Source: JAJPXI01 sp051867655 (GTDB taxonomy: Bacteria; Bacillota; Clostridia; Oscillospirales; Oscillospiraceae). From it: a stretch of DNA of 41,619 bases. The position numbers were made by a program, and so were the translations under genes. The stretch lies in contig JBJDYV010000056.1 of assembly GCA_051867655.1 (NCBI GenBank), positions 1-41,619 of the forward strand. Direction: 5' to 3'. Within the stretch, counting starts at the first letter, position 1. Every line of letters starts with the position of its first letter. Under the pieces are notes generated by a model. The model ran no database searches and was not told the DNA's origin. It worked only from the letters and a program-made list of their open reading frames with translations. Positions 7,428-15,425 of this stretch are shown here, one piece after another.

Positions 7428-8315
7428 TTAGTCCTTCAGCTTGGGATCCATGGCGTCCCGCAGGCCGTCGCCGAACAGGTTGAAGGCCAGAACCGTGATC
7501 AGGATGATCAGGCCGGGGAAGATGATCATGTAAGGATGCGTCAGCATCAGGGCCCGGCCGCTGGAGCACATGGCGCCCCACTCCGGGGTGGAGGCGTCCA
7601 TGCCCAGGCCGATGAAGGACAGGCTGGAGGCCTGCATGATGGTGGCGCCGATGTTGCCGGTGGTGCCCACGATCTTGAAGGGGATGATGTTGGGCATCAT
7701 ATGCTTGAACATGATCTTCATTTGAGAGCAGTTCATGGCCTTGGCGGCCTCCAGATACTCCTGGGATCGCTCCTTCAGAACCATGGCGCGGGTATTGCGC
7801 ACCGAGCCGGGAATGCTGCCCAGGGTCATGGCCAGAACGGTGTTGAAGAAGCCGTTGCCCAGCGCGGTGGAGACCAGGATGGCCAGCAGCATGGACGGGA
7901 TGGAGGACCAGATATCGCAGATACGCATGGCAATATTGTCCACCGTGCCGCCGGCGTAGCCGACGATGCAGCCGAAGAACACGCCCAGGATCAGGCCGAT
8001 CATGGCGCAGATGAAGCCCAGGGCCAGGGAGTAGCGGCCGCCGTACAGCATGCGGCTGAGAATGTCGCGGCCCAGCTGGTCGCAGCCCAGCAGGTGCTTG
8101 GCGCTGGGGCCGGTCTTCAGGGCGGAATAATCCATGAAGTTGGGATCATAGGGAGCCAGCAGGGGGGCAAAAATGGACGCCAGCACGATCAGAAGCAGGA
8201 TGATCAGGCCGGTCATGGCGACCGGGTTCCTGACAAGGCGCTTGCACACCTGCTTGAACATGCCTTCCTTTTTCCGCTTTGTCAGGGGCTTGTTCACAAC
8301 AACAGCTTCACTCAT
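7428..8315 (-). CDS. dppC: Dipeptide-type ABC transporter permease, DppC/OppC type (system 1)
   Basis: A 295-residue inner-membrane permease. A basic N-terminal tail is followed by a first transmembrane helix (GLIILLLIVLASIFAPLL), the OppC N-terminal region LGCDQLGRDILSRMLYGGR, and five further membrane segments. The EAA loop, which contacts the ATPases, is EAAKAMNCSQMKIMFKHMMPN. It ends LFGDGLRDAMDPKLKD, a family-typical C-terminus. Its ATG overlaps the dppB stop by four bases, with AAGGGGG upstream. Confidence 0.93.
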   Translation of the reverse strand: MSEAVVVNKPLTKRKKEGMFKQVCKRLVRNPVAMTGLIILLLIVLASIFAPLLAPYDPNFMDYSALKTGPSAKHLLGCDQLGRDILSRMLYGGRYSLALGFICAMIGLILGVFFGCIVGYAGGTVDNIAMRICDIWSSIPSMLLAILVSTALGNGFFNTVLAMTLGSIPGSVRNTRAMVLKERSQEYLEAAKAMNCSQMKIMFKHMMPNIIPFKIVGTTGNIGATIMQASSLSFIGLGMDASTPEWGAMCSSGRALMLTHPYMIIFPGLIILITVLAFNLFGDGLRDAMDPKLKD

Positions 8316-9274
8316 TTCGCCTTGCCCCCTTTCTTCGCCGCGTAGTTCACATACTGGGCCTTGATGCGGGGGTCCAGGAAGGCGTACAGCAGGTCCACCA
8401 GCAGGACGACCACCGCCGCGAAGATGGCCAGGATCAGCACGCAGCTGCGGATAACGGGATAGTCACGGCTCTGGATACCGGTCAGCAGATAGGTGCCGAT
8501 ACCGGGGAACGAGAAAACGGACTCCACGACCACCGAGCCGCCGATGATCATGGACAGCTGCATGCCCAGGTCGCTGACCACAGGGATCAGGGCGTTGGGC
8601 AGCATATGCTTATAGATGACCTTGCGCTCGGCCAGGCCCTTGGCCCGGGCGGTGGTGACAAAGTCGGCCCGGATGGTCTCCAGCACGGAGGAGCGCGTCT
8701 GTCGGGCGACCTGGGCGATGCTGGACAGGGAGGTCGCCAAAATGGGCATGATCCAGCATTTCCAGGAGTCAATGCCAAAGGGCGGCAGCCAGCCCAGCTT
8801 CAGGGAGAACAGGACCACCAGCACCAGCGCCATGAAGAACTGGGGCACCGAGATGAAGATCATGGCGAAAAACAGCAGGCCCTGGTCCTGGAAGGAGTTG
8901 CGGTGGGTCGCGGCCGAAACGCCCAGGGGGACGCCGATGACCATGTTCAGCACGACGGCGATCGCGCCCAGCAGCAGGGTGCGGGGCAGGCGGACGGCAA
9001 ACTCCTGAATCACGGGGACCTTATAGGTATAGGAGGTGCCGAGATCGAAGCGCAGGAAGGTATCCCGCATGTAGCGGCCCAGCTGCACCAGGAACGGGTC
9101 GTTCAGGCCCAATTTATCCCGCAGGGCCGCGATATCCGCGGCGCTGGCCTCGGTACCCAGCATCAGCCTTGCCGGGTCACCGGGAACGAACCACATGACG
9201 GTGAAGATCAGCAGCGCCACGCAGATCGTTGTGATGACCAGCCAGAACAGTCGTTTAACGATATATCTCCACAT
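8312..9274 (-). CDS. dppB: Dipeptide-type ABC transporter permease, DppB/OppB type (system 1)
   Basis: A 320-residue permease that pairs with DppC. It begins MWRYIVKRLFWLVITTICVALLIF, the standard DppB first helix, followed by the periplasm-facing PGDPARLMLG stretch, the EAA loop TTARAKGLAERKVIYKHMLPNAL, and a final VDLLYAFLDPRIK. Six transmembrane segments can be traced. It lies 98 bases after dppA, with a strong hairpin in that gap, so its expression may be lower than that of the binding protein. Confidence 0.93.
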   Translation of the reverse strand: MWRYIVKRLFWLVITTICVALLIFTVMWFVPGDPARLMLGTEASAADIAALRDKLGLNDPFLVQLGRYMRDTFLRFDLGTSYTYKVPVIQEFAVRLPRTLLLGAIAVVLNMVIGVPLGVSAATHRNSFQDQGLLFFAMIFISVPQFFMALVLVVLFSLKLGWLPPFGIDSWKCWIMPILATSLSSIAQVARQTRSSVLETIRADFVTTARAKGLAERKVIYKHMLPNALIPVVSDLGMQLSMIIGGSVVVESVFSFPGIGTYLLTGIQSRDYPVIRSCVLILAIFAAVVVLLVDLLYAFLDPRIKAQYVNYAAKKGGKAK

Positions 9275-9318
9275 AGTAAAACCTCTTTCAGAAGGCGGGT
9301 TTTCAGTGTTTTACAGGA

Positions 9319-9350
9319 GCGGCGTCACCCCGGCAAGGGGGTGACGCCGC
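9319..9350. terminator. Intercistronic hairpin between dppA and dppB (system 1)
   Basis: Perfect 13-bp GC-rich stem (arms 9319-9331 and 9338-9350, six-base loop) in the 98-base gap after dppA. It has no U-tract on the minus strand. It is therefore more likely an mRNA-stabilising or partially attenuating element that keeps the binding protein more abundant than the membrane parts. Confidence 0.65.
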
Positions 9351-9372
9351 CAAATTGAGCGCAGGTGTTTGA

Positions 9373-11067
9373 TTAAGCCTCGGGAGCGGCGTAGGTGGAG
9401 GCTCCGGTCAGGGGCATCAGCTTGTCGCCCAGGACGTAGTAGGTCATATCCTCGGGCAGAACCTCGTAGACGTTGCTGGTGAACAGGCCCATGGTGTAGG
9501 CGTTCTCGGTGGCGTGATCCCACCACTTCTCCATGTTCTCGGGAGTGTGGCCGGCCTCGGTGCAGCACAGGTTCAGCAGGTCTTCCCACTCCTGGTCACG
9601 GATGAAGTTGATGGTGCGGTCGCCGTCCGCGGTGTTGCCCCAGCTGAAGTCGTGGGCCCACACGGTGACGTTCTGGTCGCCGGCCATCATGCCCAGGCTC
9701 AGATCCCAGCCGTCGGACTCGGCGATCAGAGCGTTGGCGGAGGAGTTGTCCAGAACCTTGGTCTCCACATTGATGCCCTGAGCCATCAGCTGGGCGGCAA
9801 TGATGGCGGCCACATCGCCCATGTTGCCGTTGTTGGTGGTGACCAGGATCAGGGTCTCGTTGTTGTAGCCGGCGGCGTCCAGATAGCCCTTCACGACCGT
9901 GGGATCGACGCCGGTACGGGTGTTGTAGTTGTCCTTGGACGCCCAGTCCACCCAGTCAAAGTCGGTGTAATAGCCGGTGGCATAGGAGTACAGGCGGGAA
10001 GCGGTGCCGCCCAGAGCGGTGACCAGACCGTCCAGGTCGATGGCGTTGAAGACCGCCAGACGCATGTTGACGTCGCTCATGATGCTGTCTTCGCCGCAGT
10101 TGGGGTCCAGGTAGTTGACGAACTTGGCCTGATAGCTGTAGACGTTGTACTGATCGGCATACTCGCCGCCGTCCAGGAAGTCGGTGCAGCCGTCGGCGCT
10201 CATCTCGTGGACAAAATCGACGGTGCCGGTCTTCAGGGCGATGACGCGCTGAGCGGTCTCGTCGATGAACTGGTAGACGATCTTCTGCACATTGGCCTGC
10301 TGCTCCTGACGGCGCAGCTCGTCGTTGGTCTGCCAGTAGTCCTCGTTCTTCTCCAGGGTCACGGAGGAGCCGGAGACGTAGTCCACGAACTTATAGGGGC
10401 CGGTGCCGCACATGTCGTTGGCGAACTGGGAGGGGCTGGCCTTGTGGGCAGCCTCGGACACGATGAAGCAGCGGCAGAAGATGTTCAGCAGTTCGCCCAC
10501 GCCGTCCTGGTCCTCCTTGAAGGTGAACACGACGGTGGTGTCGTCGGTGGCCTCGACATTGATCAGGTCGTTCCAGCCGGAGGTATTCTCATTCTCATAC
10601 TGATACATGAAGGAGTAGGCCACATCGGAGGCGGTCACGGGGTTTCCGGCATGGTCCTTGATGTAGTCGTAGATCTTGACGGTGTACACGCCGGAGCCGG
10701 GCTCATGGTCGCAGCCGGCCATGTAGCTGCCCTCATAAGTAGCGTCGGCCAGCAGGGGATACATCTCGCCCTTGGCGTCGCACTCGTAGAGCATTTCGTA
10801 CACTTCGTAGTTGCCGGGGGTGTTGTTGCGGGTGCCCCAGGGGGTCAGGGAGGTGGCGGAGGCCCAGCCCAGGATCATCTCATCCTTGACATAGGTGTTG
10901 TCAATGTTGGCGGTGTCCTCCAGGGAGCCCTGGCTCTGCTGATTATCCAGTCCGCCCTTGTCGGAGCCGGAGTCAGAGGGGTTGGAAGATTGCGCGTTGT
11001 TGTTGCCGCACGCGGCCAGAGCAAAAACCATGGCCAGCGCCAGCAGGAGAGCGAGCAGCTTTTTCAT
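9373..11067 (-). CDS. dppA: Peptide-type ABC transporter substrate-binding lipoprotein (SBP family 5, system 1)
   Basis: A 564-residue binding protein anchored outside the membrane. The signal peptide MKKLLALLLALAMVFALAACGN ends in the lipobox LAAC, followed by a Ser/Asn/Gln-rich linker. The mature part shows SBP_5 features: TSLTPWGTRN near the start, VKIYDYIKDHAGNPVTASDV, FKFVDYV-like GTGPYKFVDYVSGSSV and the later DVNMRLAVFNAIDLDGLV. The first gene of the operon, it has AAAGGGGA before the ATG and faces away from the two-component genes. The substrate is probably a short peptide or related amine-containing compound; this cannot be decided from sequence. Confidence 0.92.
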   Translation of the reverse strand: MKKLLALLLALAMVFALAACGNNNAQSSNPSDSGSDKGGLDNQQSQGSLEDTANIDNTYVKDEMILGWASATSLTPWGTRNNTPGNYEVYEMLYECDAKGEMYPLLADATYEGSYMAGCDHEPGSGVYTVKIYDYIKDHAGNPVTASDVAYSFMYQYENENTSGWNDLINVEATDDTTVVFTFKEDQDGVGELLNIFCRCFIVSEAAHKASPSQFANDMCGTGPYKFVDYVSGSSVTLEKNEDYWQTNDELRRQEQQANVQKIVYQFIDETAQRVIALKTGTVDFVHEMSADGCTDFLDGGEYADQYNVYSYQAKFVNYLDPNCGEDSIMSDVNMRLAVFNAIDLDGLVTALGGTASRLYSYATGYYTDFDWVDWASKDNYNTRTGVDPTVVKGYLDAAGYNNETLILVTTNNGNMGDVAAIIAAQLMAQGINVETKVLDNSSANALIAESDGWDLSLGMMAGDQNVTVWAHDFSWGNTADGDRTINFIRDQEWEDLLNLCCTEAGHTPENMEKWWDHATENAYTMGLFTSNVYEVLPEDMTYYVLGDKLMPLTGASTYAAPEA

Positions 11068-11163
11068 TGTGTCTTTCCCCTTTACATTTTATTGAGGTGC
11101 TTTTCACACCTGAGCAGACACACCATACCATAGCCCTGTCAAAAAGTTGTGACACAATTCCTG

Positions 11164-11185
11164 CGCAAATGTCACGCAAATGTTA
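11164..11185. repeat. 11-bp tandem direct repeat, probable response-regulator operator
   Basis: Two adjacent 11-base units, CGCAAATGTCA (11164-11174) and CGCAAATGTTA (11175-11185), differ at one base. An 11-bp period is what OmpR/PhoB-type regulators bind as head-to-tail dimers. The repeat lies between dppA and the divergent OmpR-type regulator gene, about 40 bases upstream of that gene's -35 element. Confidence 0.6.
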
Positions 11186-11222
11186 AAAAAAGTACTTTTT
11201 GTAATGTTTACCCATCTTCGGC

Positions 11223-11251
11223 TTGTGTTTTTTGTGTAATTGGGCTAAAAT
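11223..11251 (+). promoter_or_regulatory. Promoter of the two-component operon
   Basis: A -35 TTGTGT (11223-11228), exactly 17 bases of spacer, and a -10 TAAAAT (11246-11251), about 32 bases before the regulator's start codon. Confidence 0.7.
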
Positions 11252-11282
11252 CTGGTTGTCTGAAGTGAGAGGAGGCCGTTCC

Positions 11283-11969
11283 ATGAATGGAACCACCATA
11301 CTGATCTGCGACGACAACGAAACTGTCCACCAAACTCTCCAGCTGTATCTGCAGGAGGCGGGCTTTCAGGTCCTGTCCGCCTACGACGGCGCCGCCGCGC
11401 TGGACATGATCCGGCAGAACCAGGTGGACCTTGTGATTCTGGACATCATGCTGCCCAAGCTGTTTGGCACCGAGGTCTGCCGGCAGATCCGGAAGACCAG
11501 CGACCTGCCCATCATCATCCTCAGTGCGAAGGTGGACGAGGCGGACCGCATCGTCGGCCTGGAGCTGGGGGCGGACGACTATGTAACCAAGCCCTTCTCC
11601 CCCAAGGAGGTGGTCACCCGGGTCAAGACCGTCCTGCGCAGGACGCGGCCCCGGAAGGACAACAAGATCCTCCAGTTGGGGAAGCTGCGGGTAAACCCCC
11701 GGGCGTACGACGTCTTCATCGACGACCATCCGATCAAGATGACCCCCCGGGAGGTGGAGCTGCTGGCCTTTCTCATGGACCGTGCCGGGGAGGTGGCCTC
11801 CCGGGAGGAGATCCTGAACGCCGTCTGGGGCTACGACTACTACGGCGACGTGCGGACGGTGGACACCCTGATGGCCCGGCTGCGGGGAAAGATCCCGGAG
11901 AAAATCGCCCAGGTCTCCTTCCGCAGCATTTACGGAGTGGGCTATATGATCGAGGAACGCCATGAGTAA
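11283..11969 (+). CDS. OmpR/PhoB-family response regulator
   Basis: A 228-residue two-domain regulator. The receiver domain has the acidic pair D10-D11, phospho-acceptor D54 in VILDIMLP, switch residue S81 and K103 in VTKPFSPKE. A linker leads to a winged-helix DNA-binding domain (about 130-225) with LTPREVELLAFL-type MTPREVELLAFLM and VRTVDTLMARLRGKI. The start is the ATG with AGAGGAGG nine bases upstream. It overlaps the kinase gene by eight bases and is divergent from dppA, so control of the importer is plausible. Confidence 0.95.
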   Translation: MNGTTILICDDNETVHQTLQLYLQEAGFQVLSAYDGAAALDMIRQNQVDLVILDIMLPKLFGTEVCRQIRKTSDLPIIILSAKVDEADRIVGLELGADDYVTKPFSPKEVVTRVKTVLRRTRPRKDNKILQLGKLRVNPRAYDVFIDDHPIKMTPREVELLAFLMDRAGEVASREEILNAVWGYDYYGDVRTVDTLMARLRGKIPEKIAQVSFRSIYGVGYMIEERHE

Positions 11970-13218
11970 GAGCAGCAACAGCAGCCACAGGAAACGGAAA
12001 ATGGCTGCCATTCTGGCAGGGGTCTACCTGTTCGGCGTCATTTTCGGCTGTTTCCTGATCTGGCTGATCCCGGTGGTCAAGAACCGGATCGACCTGCTGG
12101 AGATCGCGGAGGACAAAGGGAACGAGATCCTGTCCGCCGGTCAGATGGACAAGGTCATGATCTACGGCATGGAGCACTGGTGCTACAACGAATATGGCCG
12201 GCTGGTCTCCTCCGAGCGCTCGTTCCTGCACAGCAGTCAGTACGAATATATCCGCAGCCTTGTCCCGGCCGTGCTGGAGAACGGGCAGTTCTTCGTTCCC
12301 GCGCTCTTACTGCTGGACAACCGCGAGGATGAGCCCAGTTTTGTCTTCGGCGTGATCGCCGGCGTCGTTGTGGAGGGGCCGAACGGCAAGCCCTTTGCGT
12401 CCATCCTGGTGCGGGACTTTTCCAACCTGGACACCACCCTCATCACGTACGTGGTGCTGTTTACCTTCATGTACCTGGTGGCGGCTTTTTTTGTCCTTTA
12501 CCTTTTTAACAAGGAGCGGGAGCTGAACCGGATGCGCCGCGACCTGATCGCCAATGTCAGCCACGAGCTGAAAACGCCCATCACCGCCATCCGCGCCATG
12601 GCGGAGGCCCTGCACGACGGCATGGTCAAGGACACGCAGACCCAGCACACCTACAGCGGAAAGATCATCGAGGAATCGGACCGGCTGGAGCAGCTGGTGA
12701 TCGACATTCTGGAGCTCTCCCGGCTGCAGAGCAACCGGACGGAGTTCAAAAAAGTCGTCACCTACGCCGACGGCATTATCCCCCCCGTCATCGACCGGTA
12801 CATGATGCTCTGCGGCGACCTGGGCATCACTCTGGACGCCTCCGGGCTGTACCTGGAGGATGTCCCCCCGCTCTATACCGACCCGGAAAAGCTGGTGACC
12901 CTGATGAACGTCCTGCTGGACAACGCCGCGAAATTCACCGGGGAGGGCGGCACCATCTGGATCACCGACCAGCTCCACCCCAAATCGGTCACCTTCTGCA
13001 TCCGGGACAACGGCCCCGGCATCCGCACCGAGGACGTGGGCCGCATCTTTGAGCGCTTTTACAAGGCGGACATCGCCCACAATTCCTCGGGCAGCGGTCT
13101 GGGTCTGGCCATCGCCGACGAGATCGCCCGGGGCCTGGGGGAAAAGCTGTGGGTGGAAAGCACCTACGGCGTCGGCACATCGTTTTATTTTACAGTCGCC
13201 TTAAAGCCGGGAGGGTAA
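11962..13218 (+). CDS. Membrane sensor histidine kinase
   Basis: A 418-residue kinase that partners the preceding regulator. Transmembrane helices lie at about residues 14-38 and 160-182, enclosing an extracytoplasmic sensor domain of about 120 residues. The DHp domain has phospho-acceptor H201 in NVSHELKTPITAI. The ATP-binding domain has the N-box around N321 (LLDNAAKF), the G1 box DNGPGI (349-354), the F-box FERFYK and the G2 box GSGLGLAI (377-384). The stimulus is unknown. Three downstream genes follow closely and may belong to the same unit. Confidence 0.94.
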   Translation: MSKSSNSSHRKRKMAAILAGVYLFGVIFGCFLIWLIPVVKNRIDLLEIAEDKGNEILSAGQMDKVMIYGMEHWCYNEYGRLVSSERSFLHSSQYEYIRSLVPAVLENGQFFVPALLLLDNREDEPSFVFGVIAGVVVEGPNGKPFASILVRDFSNLDTTLITYVVLFTFMYLVAAFFVLYLFNKERELNRMRRDLIANVSHELKTPITAIRAMAEALHDGMVKDTQTQHTYSGKIIEESDRLEQLVIDILELSRLQSNRTEFKKVVTYADGIIPPVIDRYMMLCGDLGITLDASGLYLEDVPPLYTDPEKLVTLMNVLLDNAAKFTGEGGTIWITDQLHPKSVTFCIRDNGPGIRTEDVGRIFERFYKADIAHNSSGSGLGLAIADEIARGLGEKLWVESTYGVGTSFYFTVALKPGG

Positions 13219-13222
13219 TGGA

Positions 13223-13660
13223 ATGAGCGGCAAAGCCAAAAATACCATTTTTCTGGTCCTCGTCCTCGTGGTGTTCACCGTGGGGTCCTGGGCCGTGGGC
13301 GGGACCAGCATCTCGCCGGATTTCGGAGATGACGCGCTGACCTTCAGCGGCCCCCAGAAATTCAGCTTCACCGTGGATTACGATCAGATCGCGGACCTGG
13401 AGCTGGTGGAGCTGACCGACCCCGGGACCATGCTCTCCGGCGGGGAAAACCGCTCGTATTACTGGGGCTCCTGGGAGAACGAGGCCTGGGGCACCTATAC
13501 CCTGTGCGCCGCCAAAAAGATCGACACGGCCATCCTCCTGACCACCCGGGACGGCGAATATCTGGTGTTCAACTACCAGGACGGCGACACCACGCAATCC
13601 ATGCTCCAGATGTTCCGGGACCTGCTGGAGCACCGGACCGAAACGGAGGAAAATACATGA
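13223..13660 (+). CDS. Small exported or membrane-anchored protein of unknown function
   Basis: A 145-residue protein I cannot assign to a named family. It opens with an N-terminal hydrophobic segment (IFLVLVLVVFTVGSWAVGG, residues 9-27) that could be a signal anchor. The remaining part is beta-rich with alternating acidic and aromatic residues and ends in a helix (QSMLQMFRDLLEHR), a layout reminiscent of bacterial PH-like domains. It starts five bases after the kinase gene with GGGAGGG upstream, and its stop overlaps the next gene's ATG. Co-transcription with the kinase suggests an accessory of that system. Confidence 0.7.
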   Translation: MSGKAKNTIFLVLVLVVFTVGSWAVGGTSISPDFGDDALTFSGPQKFSFTVDYDQIADLELVELTDPGTMLSGGENRSYYWGSWENEAWGTYTLCAAKKIDTAILLTTRDGEYLVFNYQDGDTTQSMLQMFRDLLEHRTETEENT

Positions 13661-14502
13661 AAATCAAAGAGATTTTGGACCGGCTGAAGGCCTTCCATCC
13701 CCCGCTGGAGCACCCGGAGCGCACCTGCGACACGGTCAAATGCGGCAACGTGGAGGCTGAGTGCACCGGTATCGGCGTCACCTGCTACGTGACCATGGAG
13801 GTGATCCGGCGGGCCGAAGAGAAGGGGATCAACCTGCTGATCACCCATGAGCCCACCTTCTACAGCCACGAAGACCGCACCGATTTTCTCGCGGACGACC
13901 CGGTCTACCGGGAAAAGGCCGCCGCCCTGGCCCGCGCCGGCATCGTGGTCTGGCGGGATCATGATTACATCCACGGCCCCGGCGGCCCCGCGGCCGCGAC
14001 GCACCCGTACATTGATTATATTTACTACGGCATCGCCCGGGAGCTGGGCTGGGAGGGCTATGTCCAGGGCGAGGAGACCAAGCCCCTCTGGTTCCGCATC
14101 CCGCAGACCACCGTCGCCGGTCTAGCCCGGGAGCTGACGGAAAAGCTGGACCTGAACGGCGTGCGGGTGGTGGGCGACGTGAACGCCAGCGTGTCCACCG
14201 TCTTCCTCTGCGAGCACGTCCTGGGAAACGGCCGTGACAACGACATTCTTGCAAAGGCCGCCCATGCGGACGTCATGATCCCCCTGGAGATCGTGGACTG
14301 GACCCTGACCGAATACGTGCGGGACGCCGCCCAGCAGGGCCGGGGCAAGGCCATCATCGAGATAGGACATTTCAACTTTGAGGAGCTGGGCATGAAGTAC
14401 ATGACCCGCTGGCTCCCGGACGTGATCGGCTCCGGTGTTCCGGTGGAGTACCTCCCCTCGGGAGACTCCTTCCAGTACATTCTCCGTGGCGCGGAACAAT
14501 AA
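13657..14502 (+). CDS. NIF3-like dinuclear metal-centre protein
   Basis: A 281-residue member of the NIF3/YbgI (GTP cyclohydrolase 1 type 2-like) family, which forms toroidal hexamers with two metals per subunit; cellular roles are unsettled. Evidence is the opening DTVKCGNVEAECTGIGVTCYVTMEVIRRAEEKGINLLITHEP, matching the family's T-x-D-V-T...LIISHHP block (here a single His, H64), and the late metal site IEIGHFNFEELGMKYM. The start is the ATG that overlaps the upstream stop (ATGA). The neighbouring kinase and exported protein give no clear functional link. Confidence 0.8.
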   Translation: MKIKEILDRLKAFHPPLEHPERTCDTVKCGNVEAECTGIGVTCYVTMEVIRRAEEKGINLLITHEPTFYSHEDRTDFLADDPVYREKAAALARAGIVVWRDHDYIHGPGGPAAATHPYIDYIYYGIARELGWEGYVQGEETKPLWFRIPQTTVAGLARELTEKLDLNGVRVVGDVNASVSTVFLCEHVLGNGRDNDILAKAAHADVMIPLEIVDWTLTEYVRDAAQQGRGKAIIEIGHFNFEELGMKYMTRWLPDVIGSGVPVEYLPSGDSFQYILRGAEQ

Positions 14503-14506
14503 AAAG

Positions 14507-14541
14507 AAAAAACCCTGAAATCTTACGATTTCAGGGTTTTT
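14507..14541. terminator. Bidirectional terminator between convergent genes
   Basis: Perfect 12-bp stem (14511-14522 and 14527-14538) with a four-base loop, flanked by A-runs on the left and T5 on the right, so it can act in both directions. The stop codon of the minus-strand gene lies in the loop, and its last four sense codons (Thr-Leu-Lys-Ser) form one arm. Confidence 0.92.
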
Positions 14542-15425
14542 CTGTATCGCTTTGACAGGGTCCCGTCCATGTTCCGCTCCCGGCCCCGCTGGCCCGGAAG
14601 CCGGATCAAAAGGATCAGGATGATCAAATAGGGCAAAAAGCTGCCCACGTGAAGCGCACTGTAAATTGTCCGCTCCGCGGTGCCGAGCACCGTGATCCTG
14701 CCGGTCTTGGGAGGGGTCACTTCCCCCAGAGCGCCGATATGATCCGCCAGAGCCTGGGCCTGGGTCCCGCTGTACCGGACCGGCAGTTCCCTCAGCATGG
14801 AGAACCCCAGCGTCCCCTCGGTCATGCTCTCCGGCAAAGCCACCGTCAAAAGGCGCTCTGCGTCTCTGGAGAGGGCCGTGCCGTCGTCCAGACGCACGGT
14901 CCGGACGCGGTTCCCCGCCAGTTGGGATGCGTCATAGGTGAAGGAGAAACCGGAAATCTGCGGAAATCCGTCGAAACCGGAGTCGGCGTCCAGCCATTCC
15001 CGCTCATCGATCCGGACCTGCCCCACCGCCTCTTCCAGCACATCGAACAGGCAGTCCGCCGTCATTTCCACCACGCCGATGCGCTCATCCGCCGCAAAAA
15101 CAGCCTGAACATCCTCCCGGGTGATCTCGCCCCCTCCAAGAGCTTTCACCAGGTTCCCGCCGCACGCAATGGCAATTTGGGCGCCGCTCTGCGCCCGCAT
15201 CCCGTCAGCCACCAGATTTCCCAGAGCAGTCTCCTGGAGCCGCGCCCCATAGGACTGGGAAGTCTGTTTGGGCGACATACTGCGCGTGCTTGTTCCAAGC
15301 ACCGCTTCGCTCTCACCCGCCGCATGGGCGGCAGGGAAAAGGAACAGCACACACCAAAGCACGGCGCTGAGCGCACATACCGCCCACCTTCCCGCGCCGG
15401 GGGCAAAGAAAACACAGTTTCTCAT
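14523..15425 (-). CDS. Orphan 5'-nucleotidase C-terminal domain protein, signal peptide and C-terminal membrane anchor
   Basis: A 300-residue protein with a signal peptide (residues about 1-36, AVLWCVLFLFPAAHAAG), then a single UshA-type 5'-nucleotidase C-terminal domain: QETALGNLVADGMRAQSGAQIAIACGGNLVKALGGGEITREDVQAVFAADE, and LTVALPESM. A hydrophobic helix near 265-282 (FLPYLIILILLIRLP) with basic residues after it looks like a membrane anchor. The metallophosphatase domain that normally precedes it, giving over 500 residues, is absent, and the usual NGGxR loop is CGGNLVK. Catalysis is therefore unlikely and ligand binding more plausible. It overlaps dppF (ATGA) and is the last gene of the second dpp operon. 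Confidence 0.8.
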   Translation of the reverse strand: MRNCVFFAPGAGRWAVCALSAVLWCVLFLFPAAHAAGESEAVLGTSTRSMSPKQTSQSYGARLQETALGNLVADGMRAQSGAQIAIACGGNLVKALGGGEITREDVQAVFAADERIGVVEMTADCLFDVLEEAVGQVRIDEREWLDADSGFDGFPQISGFSFTYDASQLAGNRVRTVRLDDGTALSRDAERLLTVALPESMTEGTLGFSMLRELPVRYSGTQAQALADHIGALGEVTPPKTGRITVLGTAERTIYSALHVGSFLPYLIILILLIRLPGQRGRERNMDGTLSKRYRKTLKS

